This document shows, one piece after another, positions 1 through 7,531 of a stretch of 17,536 nucleotides of DNA; the first letter of the stretch is position 1; each line of letters begins with the position of its first letter. The position numbers were made by a program, and so were the translations under genes. Source of the stretch: Methanobacterium sp. PtaB.Bin024 (GTDB lineage Archaea; Methanobacteriota; Methanobacteria; Methanobacteriales; Methanobacteriaceae); assembly GCA_002067065.1 (NCBI GenBank), contig MVPY01000050.1:1-17536 (forward strand), given 5' to 3'. Under the pieces are notes generated by a model that saw nothing but the letters and a program-made list of their open reading frames with translations, was not told the DNA's origin and searched no databases.

Positions 1-74
1 ATCTACACCAAAAAATGCAAAAATGGACACTAAAACACGGAAAAAATATCAACACCCAATAACTTTACAGTCCC
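1..74. repeat. 74-bp terminal inverted repeat, left copy
   Basis: Positions 1-74 are an exact reverse complement of 17462-17535; identity stops at position 75 (a versus c). The repeat may continue beyond the window, because the left edge is cut inside it. Read leftwards on the minus strand it begins gggactgtaaagttattggg, which resembles the start of some insertion-sequence termini (for example IS256-like ends), but no transposase is visible. It lies 104 bp beyond the hisA stop codon. Mobile-element identity is inference; the repeat itself is directly seen. Confidence 0.93.
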
Positions 75-104
75 AAAAAATGGAAAAATATTAAAAAAAG
101 AATT
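75..104 (-). terminator. Candidate oligo-T terminator of hisA
   Basis: On the minus strand, downstream of the hisA stop, three T runs follow each other (seven, five and six T residues) within about 30 nt. Archaeal RNA polymerase terminates at such U-rich tracts without needing a hairpin. No stable stem-loop is visible, so this rests on base composition and position only. Confidence 0.45.
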
Positions 105-142
105 AAGAAATGGAATTTGATTTTAAAGAAATAGAATTTGAT
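105..142. repeat. Two-copy 17-bp imperfect tandem repeat
   Basis: Positions 105-121 and 126-142 match at 16 of 17 positions (aagaaatggaatttgat and aagaaatagaatttgat) with a 21-bp period. They sit between the hisA stop and the terminal repeat. No dyad symmetry or coding potential is evident. On the minus strand the region beyond it (75-105) is rich in T runs and may serve as the hisA terminator. Confidence 0.7.
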
Positions 143-177
143 AATTCATAGATTAACCAAGGATTATTATTCTGTTA

Positions 178-894
178 TTAAATTTTTTCGTAATTAAGCG
201 CATCTTCAAAGTTTATAGTGCCTTTATAAAGTGCTGATCCAATAACCACACCATATGCATCTGTTTTGCTGAGGATAGATAAATCTTCCAGACTACTCAC
301 ACCACCAGAATAAACTACAGGTATGTTTACGGCTTTTAGAAGCTCAAGGAGAGGTTCAACATTAAATCCACCTAGAAGCCCCTCATGATCCACATTGGTG
401 AACAATATCCCTCCGGCTCCCTTATCTTCCATGATCTTGCCCAGTTCAGGAGCAGTCTGGTCTGTTTTTTCAGTCCATCCCCTCACTACTACTTTGGAGT
501 CCTTACTATCCAAGGCCACCGTGATACGTTCACTTCCAAATTCACTGGACAAAACTTTCACAGTATCAGGGTTCCTGATGGCTAATGTTCCCAATATAAT
601 CCTTTCAACACCCATATCCAGTAATTTGGTGGCATCGTCCATGGTGCGGATGCCTCCACCCATTTGAACGGGTATTGAGACTTCTTTAAGAATTTCCTCC
701 ACTACGGCTAAATTACCACCTTCTTCCAGTGCCCCACCAAGATCAATTACATGTAAAATACTGGCTCCTTTATCCTGCCATTTACGAGCAACCTTTGCAG
801 GATTATCAAGGATAATTTGTTCTGTTCCAGGCTTTCCCTGTACTAATTGAACGCATTTACCATTTTTAATGTCAACTGCAGGAATAATAAACAT
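178..894 (-). CDS. hisA: HisA, ProFAR isomerase (histidine biosynthesis)
   Basis: This encodes 1-(5-phosphoribosyl)-5-[(5-phosphoribosylamino)methylideneamino]imidazole-4-carboxamide isomerase, the cytosolic Amadori rearrangement enzyme of histidine synthesis. The 238-residue length is normal for the family. The (beta/alpha)8 barrel signature is complete: MFIIPAVD places catalytic Asp8 on strand 1, VALDSK places the second catalytic Asp at 129, and phosphate-binding loops appear at GGGIRT (79-84), YSGGVSS (195-201) and VVIGSALY (216-223). The ATG at 894 is preceded by an agaggt ribosome binding site about 9 nt upstream, which settles the start. It stands alone on the minus strand with no other his gene visible, divergent from truA. 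TrpF/PriA-like dual activity cannot be judged from sequence, but the HisA assignment is firm. Confidence 0.95.
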   Translation of the reverse strand: MFIIPAVDIKNGKCVQLVQGKPGTEQIILDNPAKVARKWQDKGASILHVIDLGGALEEGGNLAVVEEILKEVSIPVQMGGGIRTMDDATKLLDMGVERIILGTLAIRNPDTVKVLSSEFGSERITVALDSKDSKVVVRGWTEKTDQTAPELGKIMEDKGAGGILFTNVDHEGLLGGFNVEPLLELLKAVNIPVVYSGGVSSLEDLSILSKTDAYGVVIGSALYKGTINFEDALNYEKI

Positions 895-1206
895 TTCAAT
901 ACCTCTAAACCATTTTGGTGTCTACAAATGATTTTTTATTAAATGATTTTAATCTTTTTTATTAAATCATTTATATCATTGTTCTCATTTTAAATCCTTT
1001 AACCATTCTCATTTTAAATCATTTACATTAATTATTTTTATTAAATTCGATTTTTAATCATTTTATTTATCTTTATTATAAACAAAGCGATAATTGATAA
1101 TAGTGAATTATAGTAAAAGCTGAAATATTAAATATTGTATACATTGATCTAGCTGATCTATCGCATACATTTATTGCATACTTTTGGATTATATGGAATG
1201 ATTCTT
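895..1206. other. AT-rich divergent intergenic region hisA/truA
   Basis: About 310 bp separate the hisA and truA starts. The stretch is very AT-rich and repetitive: ttctcattttaaatc occurs at 982-996 and 1006-1020 (24-bp period), and ttttttattaaat occurs near 932 and 955. It must hold both divergent promoters, but several TATA-like stretches compete (for example near 1075-1083) and none can be assigned with confidence. No coding potential or RNA gene was seen. Confidence 0.6.
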
Positions 1207-2016
1207 ATGATAAGAGTGGCATTGAAGCTGGCATACGTGGGAACAGATTTCTACGGCTTTCAAAGACAACCAAACCTACGCACAGTGGAAGGAGAACTTT
1301 TAAAAGCCCTACAAGAAGTAGGTTTAATTGAGAATATTGGCCAATCCAATTATTCAATCGCCGGACGCACTGATCGTGGAGTTCATGCTTTGGGGAATGT
1401 GGTTTCTTTCCGCACAGAAAAAATGCCAATAGTTAATCAAATCAATGACCTTCTGCCGCAGGATATAAGAATTTTAGGATCTGCTCAGGTACCTATGGGA
1501 TTTAAAACCCGATTTGCCCATAGAAGGCATTATCGTTATGTAATGTATGCAGTAGGGGAAAGATTGGATGTTGGGAAAATGCGTGAAGCAGCCCATATAA
1601 TGGAAGGAACTCATAATTTCCTTAATTTTTCCAAGAGAAATGAGCGAAATCCCAAGCGCAAAGTGGAAAGTGTCATTATAAAACCCAAAAATCGGGCGCT
1701 GATGGTGGATGTGGTGGGTGAAAGTTTCCTATGGAACATGGTCCGAAAGATGGTGGCAGTATTATTAAGTGTGGGAAAAGGAGAATTTGAGGTTGAAGAG
1801 GTTGAGAGTTTTTTTGATCCTCAATACAAGGCATTTATTAATCCAATGCCTCCTGAAAGTCTTATCCTGATGGATGTCACATACAAAGACGTGCAGTTTA
1901 AAGTGGATGAATACGCCAGATTAAGGTTCATGCAAACGTTAAACAAGGAATGTCTCAACCACCAGAGAATTATATTGGCAACCCGTGAAATGATAAATGA
2001 GTTGAATGAGGATTGA
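1207..2016 (+). CDS. truA: tRNA pseudouridine synthase TruA
   Basis: TruA isomerises uridines at positions 38-40 of the tRNA anticodon arm. From the chosen ATG the protein has 269 residues and opens MIRVALKLAYVGTDFYGFQR, the typical first strand and substrate loop of the family. AGRTDRGVHALG (52-63) carries catalytic Asp56. The C-terminal half contains the usual FLWNMVRKMVAVLL segment that closes the catalytic domain. In-frame starts also exist at 1198 (ATG) and 1174 (ATG), adding 3 or 11 residues. I chose 1207 because homologous proteins start just before this strand; no convincing Shine-Dalgarno precedes any of the three, so the message may be leaderless. The next gene is 177 bp away with its own possible promoter, so an operon is not indicated. 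Confidence 0.93.
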   Translation: MIRVALKLAYVGTDFYGFQRQPNLRTVEGELLKALQEVGLIENIGQSNYSIAGRTDRGVHALGNVVSFRTEKMPIVNQINDLLPQDIRILGSAQVPMGFKTRFAHRRHYRYVMYAVGERLDVGKMREAAHIMEGTHNFLNFSKRNERNPKRKVESVIIKPKNRALMVDVVGESFLWNMVRKMVAVLLSVGKGEFEVEEVESFFDPQYKAFINPMPPESLILMDVTYKDVQFKVDEYARLRFMQTLNKECLNHQRIILATREMINELNED

Positions 2017-2179
2017 ATCAATCCCCCTAATTTGGAATTGTCATATTAAATCATCTGACTTTTTCATACCCCTATAATTTCTTTTAAGAGACAAGGAAAA
2101 CAATAAATAGTTACTGATATAAAAAAAATAACTAGATACAAAGTAAAGATATAAAGTAATAATTAGAACTGGTATCCAT

Positions 2180-2187
2180 AAGGAGGA
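2180..2187 (+). promoter_or_regulatory. Strong Shine-Dalgarno pointing at a CTG start
   Basis: The sequence aaggagga is a near-perfect match to the archaeal 16S 3' end. The reading frame of the following DUF460 gene opens just before it (stop TAA at 2179-2181). Seven to eight nt downstream lies CTG at 2194; no ATG, GTG or TTG occurs in frame before 2305. The site therefore decides the start of that gene. Confidence 0.75.
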
Positions 2188-2193
2188 AATCGT

Positions 2194-3684
2194 CTGGTTC
2201 ACCGTTACCATCATAATTTTAAAGAAAAACTATTTTTAAATTCAGATGGGCAGGAAGTATCATCTAAAATTCAGAGGGGCATAATTGTAGGTCTTGATCC
2301 TGGAATGACTGTGGGTGTGGCTATCCTAGATCTTTCAGGTGAAATATTAAATGTTAACAGTTTTAAGGAAGCCTCCCGGGCAAAGATAACCAGACATATT
2401 ATCAGTTATGGAAGAACAGTTTTAGTGGCTACTGATGTTCACCATCCACCCAAGATGGTGAAGAAGATGGCAGCATCTCTTAACTCCCGAATCTACTTTC
2501 CCGACCGGGATATGGCAGTAATTGCTAAAAATGAATTGGTGGATGAATACCTTTATCAGCAGGATCAAAACTCTCCCCTGCACAGATCCAGGGACAATGA
2601 TGATTTAATCCCTCAAAATGCCCATGAAAGAGATGCTCTGGCCGCGGCCATCCAGTGTTATAAAAAATATCAGAAAAAACTGGAACAAATTGAAAGAAGA
2701 ACCAAAAATCTCGACTTAACACCTGAAATGATTGATGATATCAAAATTTTGGTAATAAATGAAATTCCCATCACCAAGGCTATAAACAGAACTCTGGACA
2801 GATTAAATCATTCTAATGATATTGAATCCTCTGATACCTTTAAGAGTGGTTCAAATGGTAATGTATCAGTGAAAGGTTCGTTAAATACACAAAAATCCTC
2901 TGAAGAAGATATGCCATCTGAAACCTTAAATGATTTAGACGCAGAAATTTCTCTGGAAACATTTTCTAGATTACGGAATAAACTGAAATCTCAGGAAAAG
3001 CAGATTATCAATTTACAGAAAAAAAACAGTATTTTAGAAAGTGATATTCGACGATATCAGAATGAAATATCTCAACTGGAAAATAAAATAGATAAGATGC
3101 AGTATCAGTACTCCCAGAACATTTTACACCAGAGGGAAATCGCTACTAAAACAGCTATTATACGGGGGATTCAGGAGAAATATCATCACGAAAAGAAATT
3201 AAAGGAAGATTTAGAGGAGCAACTAGAATCTATAAAAAGAATAAGGGTCATGGAACTTTCCAGGGAGACAACACCAGTAAAAATAATAGATTCCTTTTCA
3301 AAGGATGGGATCAGGGAGGCGGTTAATTCCAGAAACATAAAAAAAGGGGATGTAGTTCTTCTGAGAAACTCCCAAGGAGGTGGCTCCCAGACTGCAGCCT
3401 TACTTGTTGATTCGGGTGTTAAGGCAGTTATAACTGCAGATAAGATGTCACACCATGCTAAAGACGAATTCGAAAGGAATATGGTTCCATTATTGGATGA
3501 AGAAGATGTTGATTTAAAAATGGCCGATGACTTTGCAGTTATTAGTACAAATGATCTTGACCATGAGATAAATAAATGGGGAACAAATCAGAAAGAGAAA
3601 AAGAAAAAAGAGGACAGAAATAAACTTTTAAAAATAATGGATGATTATAAGACACAAAGGAAGAGGTCATCTAATAATTTTTAG
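2194..3684 (+). CDS. DUF460 protein: RNase H-fold domain plus coiled coil, CTG start
   Basis: This archaeal protein of unknown function has 496 residues if it starts at CTG 2194. Residues 29-160 form a RuvC/YqgF-like RNase H-fold domain: IIVGLDPG supplies Asp35, VATDVHH supplies Asp81, and NAHERDALAAA supplies Glu145 and Asp147, an arrangement like the metal-binding acidic residues of that fold. A polar linker (about 212-247) precedes a long coiled coil (about 254-350). A compact C-terminal domain follows (about 361-462, with GDVVLLRNSQGGGSQTAALL), then a Lys-rich tail. The first ATG, at 2305, falls just after Asp35 and would remove the first strand, so it cannot be the true start; the CTG follows a strong Shine-Dalgarno at 2180-2187. 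Nuclease activity is inferred from the fold only. It stands between truA and wecB, with no operon partner. Confidence 0.85.
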   Translation: MVHRYHHNFKEKLFLNSDGQEVSSKIQRGIIVGLDPGMTVGVAILDLSGEILNVNSFKEASRAKITRHIISYGRTVLVATDVHHPPKMVKKMAASLNSRIYFPDRDMAVIAKNELVDEYLYQQDQNSPLHRSRDNDDLIPQNAHERDALAAAIQCYKKYQKKLEQIERRTKNLDLTPEMIDDIKILVINEIPITKAINRTLDRLNHSNDIESSDTFKSGSNGNVSVKGSLNTQKSSEEDMPSETLNDLDAEISLETFSRLRNKLKSQEKQIINLQKKNSILESDIRRYQNEISQLENKIDKMQYQYSQNILHQREIATKTAIIRGIQEKYHHEKKLKEDLEEQLESIKRIRVMELSRETTPVKIIDSFSKDGIREAVNSRNIKKGDVVLLRNSQGGGSQTAALLVDSGVKAVITADKMSHHAKDEFERNMVPLLDEEDVDLKMADDFAVISTNDLDHEINKWGTNQKEKKKKEDRNKLLKIMDDYKTQRKRSSNNF

Positions 3685-3686
3685 CA

Positions 3687-3710
3687 GAACTTTTTGTATT
3701 TTATTTTCAG
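3687..3710 (+). terminator. Oligo-T terminator after DUF460 gene
   Basis: Directly after the stop codon, T runs of five (3691-3695) and shorter runs follow within 20 nt, with no hairpin. This fits archaeal U-tract termination. The assignment rests on position and composition. Confidence 0.4.
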
Positions 3711-3898
3711 CTAATTAATTAATCGGTAATAAGTAATTGACTCGGGACGATATCTTCTTTTAAAGAGTAAATCTTAAAAGATTAATGGATTAATGTTAAT
3801 CTGAGAAAATAAATTCCAATTTAAAACATGATAATTTATTAAATTAATTGGCTTTTATTTAATAATTTAATAATCTAAGAAGTTTGTGGGAGTAAAAT

Positions 3899-5203
3899 AT
3901 GAAGATAGCATTTATTATAGGCACCCGGCCTGAAATTATTAAAATGTCCCCTTTAATTGATGAAGTGGATAAAAGAGGAATAGATTACATTTTAGTACAT
4001 ACTGGACAACATTACGATCATGAAATGTCCCAGCAGTTTTTCCTGGACCTGGAACTTAAAGAACCAGATTATAACATAGGGGTAGGATCAGATTCCCATG
4101 GAAAACAAACTGCCACCATGTTAAAGGGCATTGAAGAAGTTTTAACCTCTGAAAAGCCAGATATTGTCCTGGTACAGGGAGACACCAATGCAGTTTTAGC
4201 AGGTGCCCTGGCAGCAGCCAAATTACACATTGCAGTGGGACATGTGGAGGCCGGGCTCCGCTCATATGATAAAACCATGCCTGAAGAGATAAATAGGATG
4301 GCAGCAGATGTATGCACCAACCTTTTTTTCGTACCTACTGAAGAAACAGCCATTAATTTATTATTTGAAGGAATATCTCCCAAAGACATCTTCATCACAG
4401 GCAATACAGTGGTGGATGCTTGTTACAGAAACCTGAAAATTGCCAAAAAAAGTTCCCATATCATGTCCAAACTGGAACTTGAAGGAAACATCCTATCCTT
4501 AACTCTCCACCGCGCTGAGAACGTTGATGATAGAGAAAGACTTGAAAACATTATTGAAGCTCTTTTAAACATTGAAGATCTCACCATTATTTTTCCAGTC
4601 CATCCTCGTACAGTTAAAACTCTAAAACAATTTGGAATGTATTCAAAACTCAAAAAAGCACCACATATCAAGATGATTAAGCCCGTAGGTTATCTGGACT
4701 TTTTGATACTGGAATCACATTCTAAAATGATGATAACCGATTCTGGAGGAATCCAAGAGGAAGCAATAACCCTCAATGTGCCCTGTTTAACCCTCCGATA
4801 CAACACTGAAAGACCGGAAACTGTCCAGGCAGGAGGCAACATTTTAGTGGGTTCTGATACTAAAAAGATAACTAAAAATGTATCCCAAATATTAAATGAT
4901 CATGAGATATATCGTAAGATGAGGGAAGCCCCCAACCCCTATGGTGATGGAAAAACATCAGAAAAGATTCTCGATGCTATCCTAGATTCATATAATCAGG
5001 GTAAACTGGAAATTAAACCACCAGAAGAGATAGCAACGGATCATTCGAAAAAATTGTTAAGAGTGGATGAGGATATCACTGTGGCTGAGTTTGAGAATAA
5101 AAATCCAAGATACATGATTAATCTTGTATTTGATGATAATACTCCCAATTATCCTCACCCAAACATTTCACTGAAGGGTAAAACAATAATTGTATCGTAT
5201 TAA
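3899..5203 (+). CDS. wecB: UDP-GlcNAc 2-epimerase (non-hydrolysing), with C-terminal extension
   Basis: This enzyme interconverts UDP-GlcNAc and UDP-ManNAc and feeds the dehydrogenase encoded next. GTB-fold motifs are in order: GTRPEIIK (8-15), QGDT with Asp95, GHVEAGLRS with Glu117, MPEEINR (127-133), LTLHRAEN with His204, HPRT (235-238), TDSGGIQEEA (280-289) and RYNTERPE (300-307). These cover the catalytic acids and UDP-binding site, so it should be active. A GGGAG ribosome binding site lies about 6 nt before the ATG. The catalytic domain ends near residue 370; family members are commonly about 360-380 residues, while this one has 434. The extra C-terminal part (about 380-434) is hydrophilic, then beta-like (RYMINLVFDD, KGKTIIVSY), and I do not recognise it. 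It opens a four-gene cassette with wecC, mfnD and mfnF. Confidence 0.93.
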   Translation: MKIAFIIGTRPEIIKMSPLIDEVDKRGIDYILVHTGQHYDHEMSQQFFLDLELKEPDYNIGVGSDSHGKQTATMLKGIEEVLTSEKPDIVLVQGDTNAVLAGALAAAKLHIAVGHVEAGLRSYDKTMPEEINRMAADVCTNLFFVPTEETAINLLFEGISPKDIFITGNTVVDACYRNLKIAKKSSHIMSKLELEGNILSLTLHRAENVDDRERLENIIEALLNIEDLTIIFPVHPRTVKTLKQFGMYSKLKKAPHIKMIKPVGYLDFLILESHSKMMITDSGGIQEEAITLNVPCLTLRYNTERPETVQAGGNILVGSDTKKITKNVSQILNDHEIYRKMREAPNPYGDGKTSEKILDAILDSYNQGKLEIKPPEEIATDHSKKLLRVDEDITVAEFENKNPRYMINLVFDDNTPNYPHPNISLKGKTIIVSY

Positions 5204-5225
5204 TTTAAGTTTAGGAGATAGATCA

Positions 5226-6527
5226 ATGATTAAAGAAGATTCATCCATAGCAATATTTGGTTTAGGTCACATGGGATTGCCAACGGCGGTCCTACTTGCT
5301 CAAAGTGGCCTTAGGGTGTGTGGGGTTGACATAAACAAGGAAAATGTTGAAATCGTTAACTCTGGTCGCTCTCCAATAATGGAACCTGGCCTTGATGAAT
5401 TGGTTAAAAAAAGTGTTGATGAGGGTCTTCTCTCTGCCACCGGTGATGCCAAAGATGCTGTGGATAATTCGCAAATAATCATGATAATTGTCCCTACCCC
5501 AGTGGATGAAGACAAAAAATCAGACCTCTCTGCAGTTATAGCTGCTTCTAAATCAATATCTCAAGATTTAAAGAAGGGAGATCTGGTTATAATTGAAAGC
5601 ACCGTACCGCCAGGCACTTGTGAGAACCTAGTAATTCCTTTACTGGAGAAAAGTGGACTCAAAGCAGGTGAAGATTTCAAAGTTGCTTATACTCCTGAAA
5701 GAGCCCTTCCCAACAACACATTATATGAAATGAGTCATAATGCACGAGTAATCGGTGGAATAGACTTTGAAAGTACTAAAATGGCTGTTTCACTCTATGA
5801 AAGAATTACCAGTGGTAAAATCATCATGGTGCAGAACCTGGTAACAGCAGAAGTGGTTAAGTTAATGGAAAACACCTACCGAGATACTAACATTGCATTG
5901 GCTAATGAGTTGGCTTTGGTATGTGGTACTTTAGGCGTAGATGCCATTGAAGCAATCAAGGCTGCCAACTATCATCCCAGGGTTAATATTCATACGCCAG
6001 GACCTGGTGTAGGGGGGCACTGCCTTTCAATAGATCCCTATTTCATTGTGGAAATTGCCCGGGAAAATGGTGTGGAAACACCTTTAATAAGAGCTTCAAG
6101 AGAGGTTAATGAAGGAATGCCTAGAGAGGTCTCCAAAATCGTGGAATCTGCTTTAGAAGATATGGGAAAAACCATTACAGGATCCGAAATTGGGATTTTG
6201 GGTGTGGCCTACAAAGGCAATGTGGCTGATGCCAGAGAAACACCTGCGAAACCACTGATTAAAGATTTAATCGAGAAGAAAGCAGAAGTTCTCGTTAATG
6301 ATCCTTATGTTTCACCTGATACCATAACTTCATGGGGGGCGCAAGTAGTAGACTTGGGAAAAGCTCTTTCCTGTGATTGTGTGGTTTTGGTAACGGATCA
6401 TGATATTTACAAAGACATAAAACCATCTATGATTGAAAAAGGTTTGCTGGTATGCACCAGACCAGTACTTGATCCGGAAACCTTCCGGAAGGCAGGTGTG
6501 GTGTTTAAGGGAGTTGGCAGGTCTTGA
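5226..6527 (+). CDS. wecC: UDP-N-acetyl-D-mannosamine dehydrogenase
   Basis: This NAD-dependent enzyme oxidises UDP-ManNAc to UDP-ManNAcA in two steps. From ATG 5226 it has 433 residues. The N-terminal Rossmann domain shows IAIFGLGHMG (8-17) and the acidic GVDIN. The central domain carries EVVKLMENTYRD with catalytic Lys212. The catalytic Cys266 is in GPGVGGHCLSIDPYF, and the C-terminal UDP-binding domain contains LGVAYKGNVADARETP. The start at 5226 is preceded by taggaga about 8 nt upstream; an in-frame ATG at 5190 inside wecB would add 12 unconserved residues. It follows wecB by 22 nt, and its TGA stop overlaps the TTG start of mfnD. The product is a likely donor sugar for surface glycans or N-glycans, whose transferases are not in this window. 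Confidence 0.94.
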   Translation: MIKEDSSIAIFGLGHMGLPTAVLLAQSGLRVCGVDINKENVEIVNSGRSPIMEPGLDELVKKSVDEGLLSATGDAKDAVDNSQIIMIIVPTPVDEDKKSDLSAVIAASKSISQDLKKGDLVIIESTVPPGTCENLVIPLLEKSGLKAGEDFKVAYTPERALPNNTLYEMSHNARVIGGIDFESTKMAVSLYERITSGKIIMVQNLVTAEVVKLMENTYRDTNIALANELALVCGTLGVDAIEAIKAANYHPRVNIHTPGPGVGGHCLSIDPYFIVEIARENGVETPLIRASREVNEGMPREVSKIVESALEDMGKTITGSEIGILGVAYKGNVADARETPAKPLIKDLIEKKAEVLVNDPYVSPDTITSWGAQVVDLGKALSCDCVVLVTDHDIYKDIKPSMIEKGLLVCTRPVLDPETFRKAGVVFKGVGRS

Positions 6528-7531
6528 ATCTACTAGTTTTTGAGTATGCCACTGCACTGGGTGTTAAAGACCCTTCTCTAACTGCAGAGGGTCAGGCAAT
6601 GCTTAATGCAATTACAAATGATTTAGAGGGGTTTAATACTAATTTCATAATATCCAAAGATTCTGCACAGATAGAAGGAGGAAGCTGTAACCCTGTAGAA
6701 ATAGAACAGGATTTGAAGGAATGGATTAATAATAATGTCTCTTTTTATGATCTTTGTTTACCAATAGCTCCTGAAGAAAATTTTATCTTATTTGAATTAA
6801 CCCGTTTAATTGAGAAAAATGGAGTCCAGGTTGTAGGTTCTTCTTCTAATGCTGTGAACATCTGTTCAGATAAGTACTTAACCTATCATGCTCTCAAAGA
6901 GAAAGTTCCAGTCATTCCCACTCGTAAAGTGTTATGGAGAGAAATTGATGAATATGCCGATGGAATTTCCGGTAAATATGTGGTTAAACCTGCTGATGGA
7001 GTTTCTTGCTTGGCAGTGCAGGTAGTTGATTCTGCTGAATCATTTAAAAATGCTGCGATACGCGTGAAGAATGTTACCAATCTTCCTTATTTTCTCCTAC
7101 AGGATTATGTAGCTGGTGATAGTGCCAGTGTGAGTTTACTCACCAATGGGAAAAGAGCCATACCTTTAAGTCTTAATAAGCAGGACAACACTCAAAATAA
7201 TGGAAACATAATATATAATGGTGGAAAAGTCCCCATGAATCATCGTAAAGAAGATGAAGCCAAAGAAATTGCAAAAAAAGCAGTAGAATCCATAAGCGGA
7301 TTGAAGGGTTATGTAGGTGTGGATTTGATCTTAGGAGATGAGGTTTATTTAGTGGAGATTAACTCCCGACTTACCACTCCTTATGTGGCACTAAGACAGA
7401 TGCTCAATTTTAATTTAGGTGAAGCCGTTGTGGAATCTGTGAAGGGTCACCTTCCAGAGGAAGTGAACATAAAAGGTGAAATTGAATTTCAGAAGGAAGC
7501 AGACCATCTGCAATTAAAGGTGATAAGTTGA
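6524..7531 (+). CDS. mfnD: Tyramine-L-glutamate ligase (methanofuran), ATP-grasp
   Basis: MfnD forms gamma-glutamyltyramine from tyramine and glutamate with ATP, an early step in methanofuran synthesis. The 335-residue protein shows an ATP-grasp layout: a pre-grasp domain (1-110), the nucleotide-binding strand GKYVVKPADGVSCLAVQVV with Lys151 and Lys155, LLQDYVAG (191-198), and the metal-binding end YLVEINSRLTTPY with Glu278 and Asn280. It starts at TTG 6524, whose bases overlap the TGA stop of wecC as TTGA; GGGAG lies further upstream than usual, so translation is probably coupled to wecC. The next gene, mfnF, belongs to the same pathway, which strongly supports MfnD over other ATP-grasp ligases. 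Substrate assignment comes from family knowledge and context. Confidence 0.9.
   Translation: MNLLVFEYATALGVKDPSLTAEGQAMLNAITNDLEGFNTNFIISKDSAQIEGGSCNPVEIEQDLKEWINNNVSFYDLCLPIAPEENFILFELTRLIEKNGVQVVGSSSNAVNICSDKYLTYHALKEKVPVIPTRKVLWREIDEYADGISGKYVVKPADGVSCLAVQVVDSAESFKNAAIRVKNVTNLPYFLLQDYVAGDSASVSLLTNGKRAIPLSLNKQDNTQNNGNIIYNGGKVPMNHRKEDEAKEIAKKAVESISGLKGYVGVDLILGDEVYLVEINSRLTTPYVALRQMLNFNLGEAVVESVKGHLPEEVNIKGEIEFQKEADHLQLKVIS

Noticed and set aside
395..667. Plus-strand open frames inside hisA
   Set aside because: They are antisense to a complete, well-conserved HisA and lack ribosome binding sites.
4069..4404. 111-codon open frame on the minus strand inside wecB
   Set aside because: It lies wholly within wecB, whose catalytic motifs are intact; the product has no recognisable domain and no ribosome binding site, so it is an antisense shadow.
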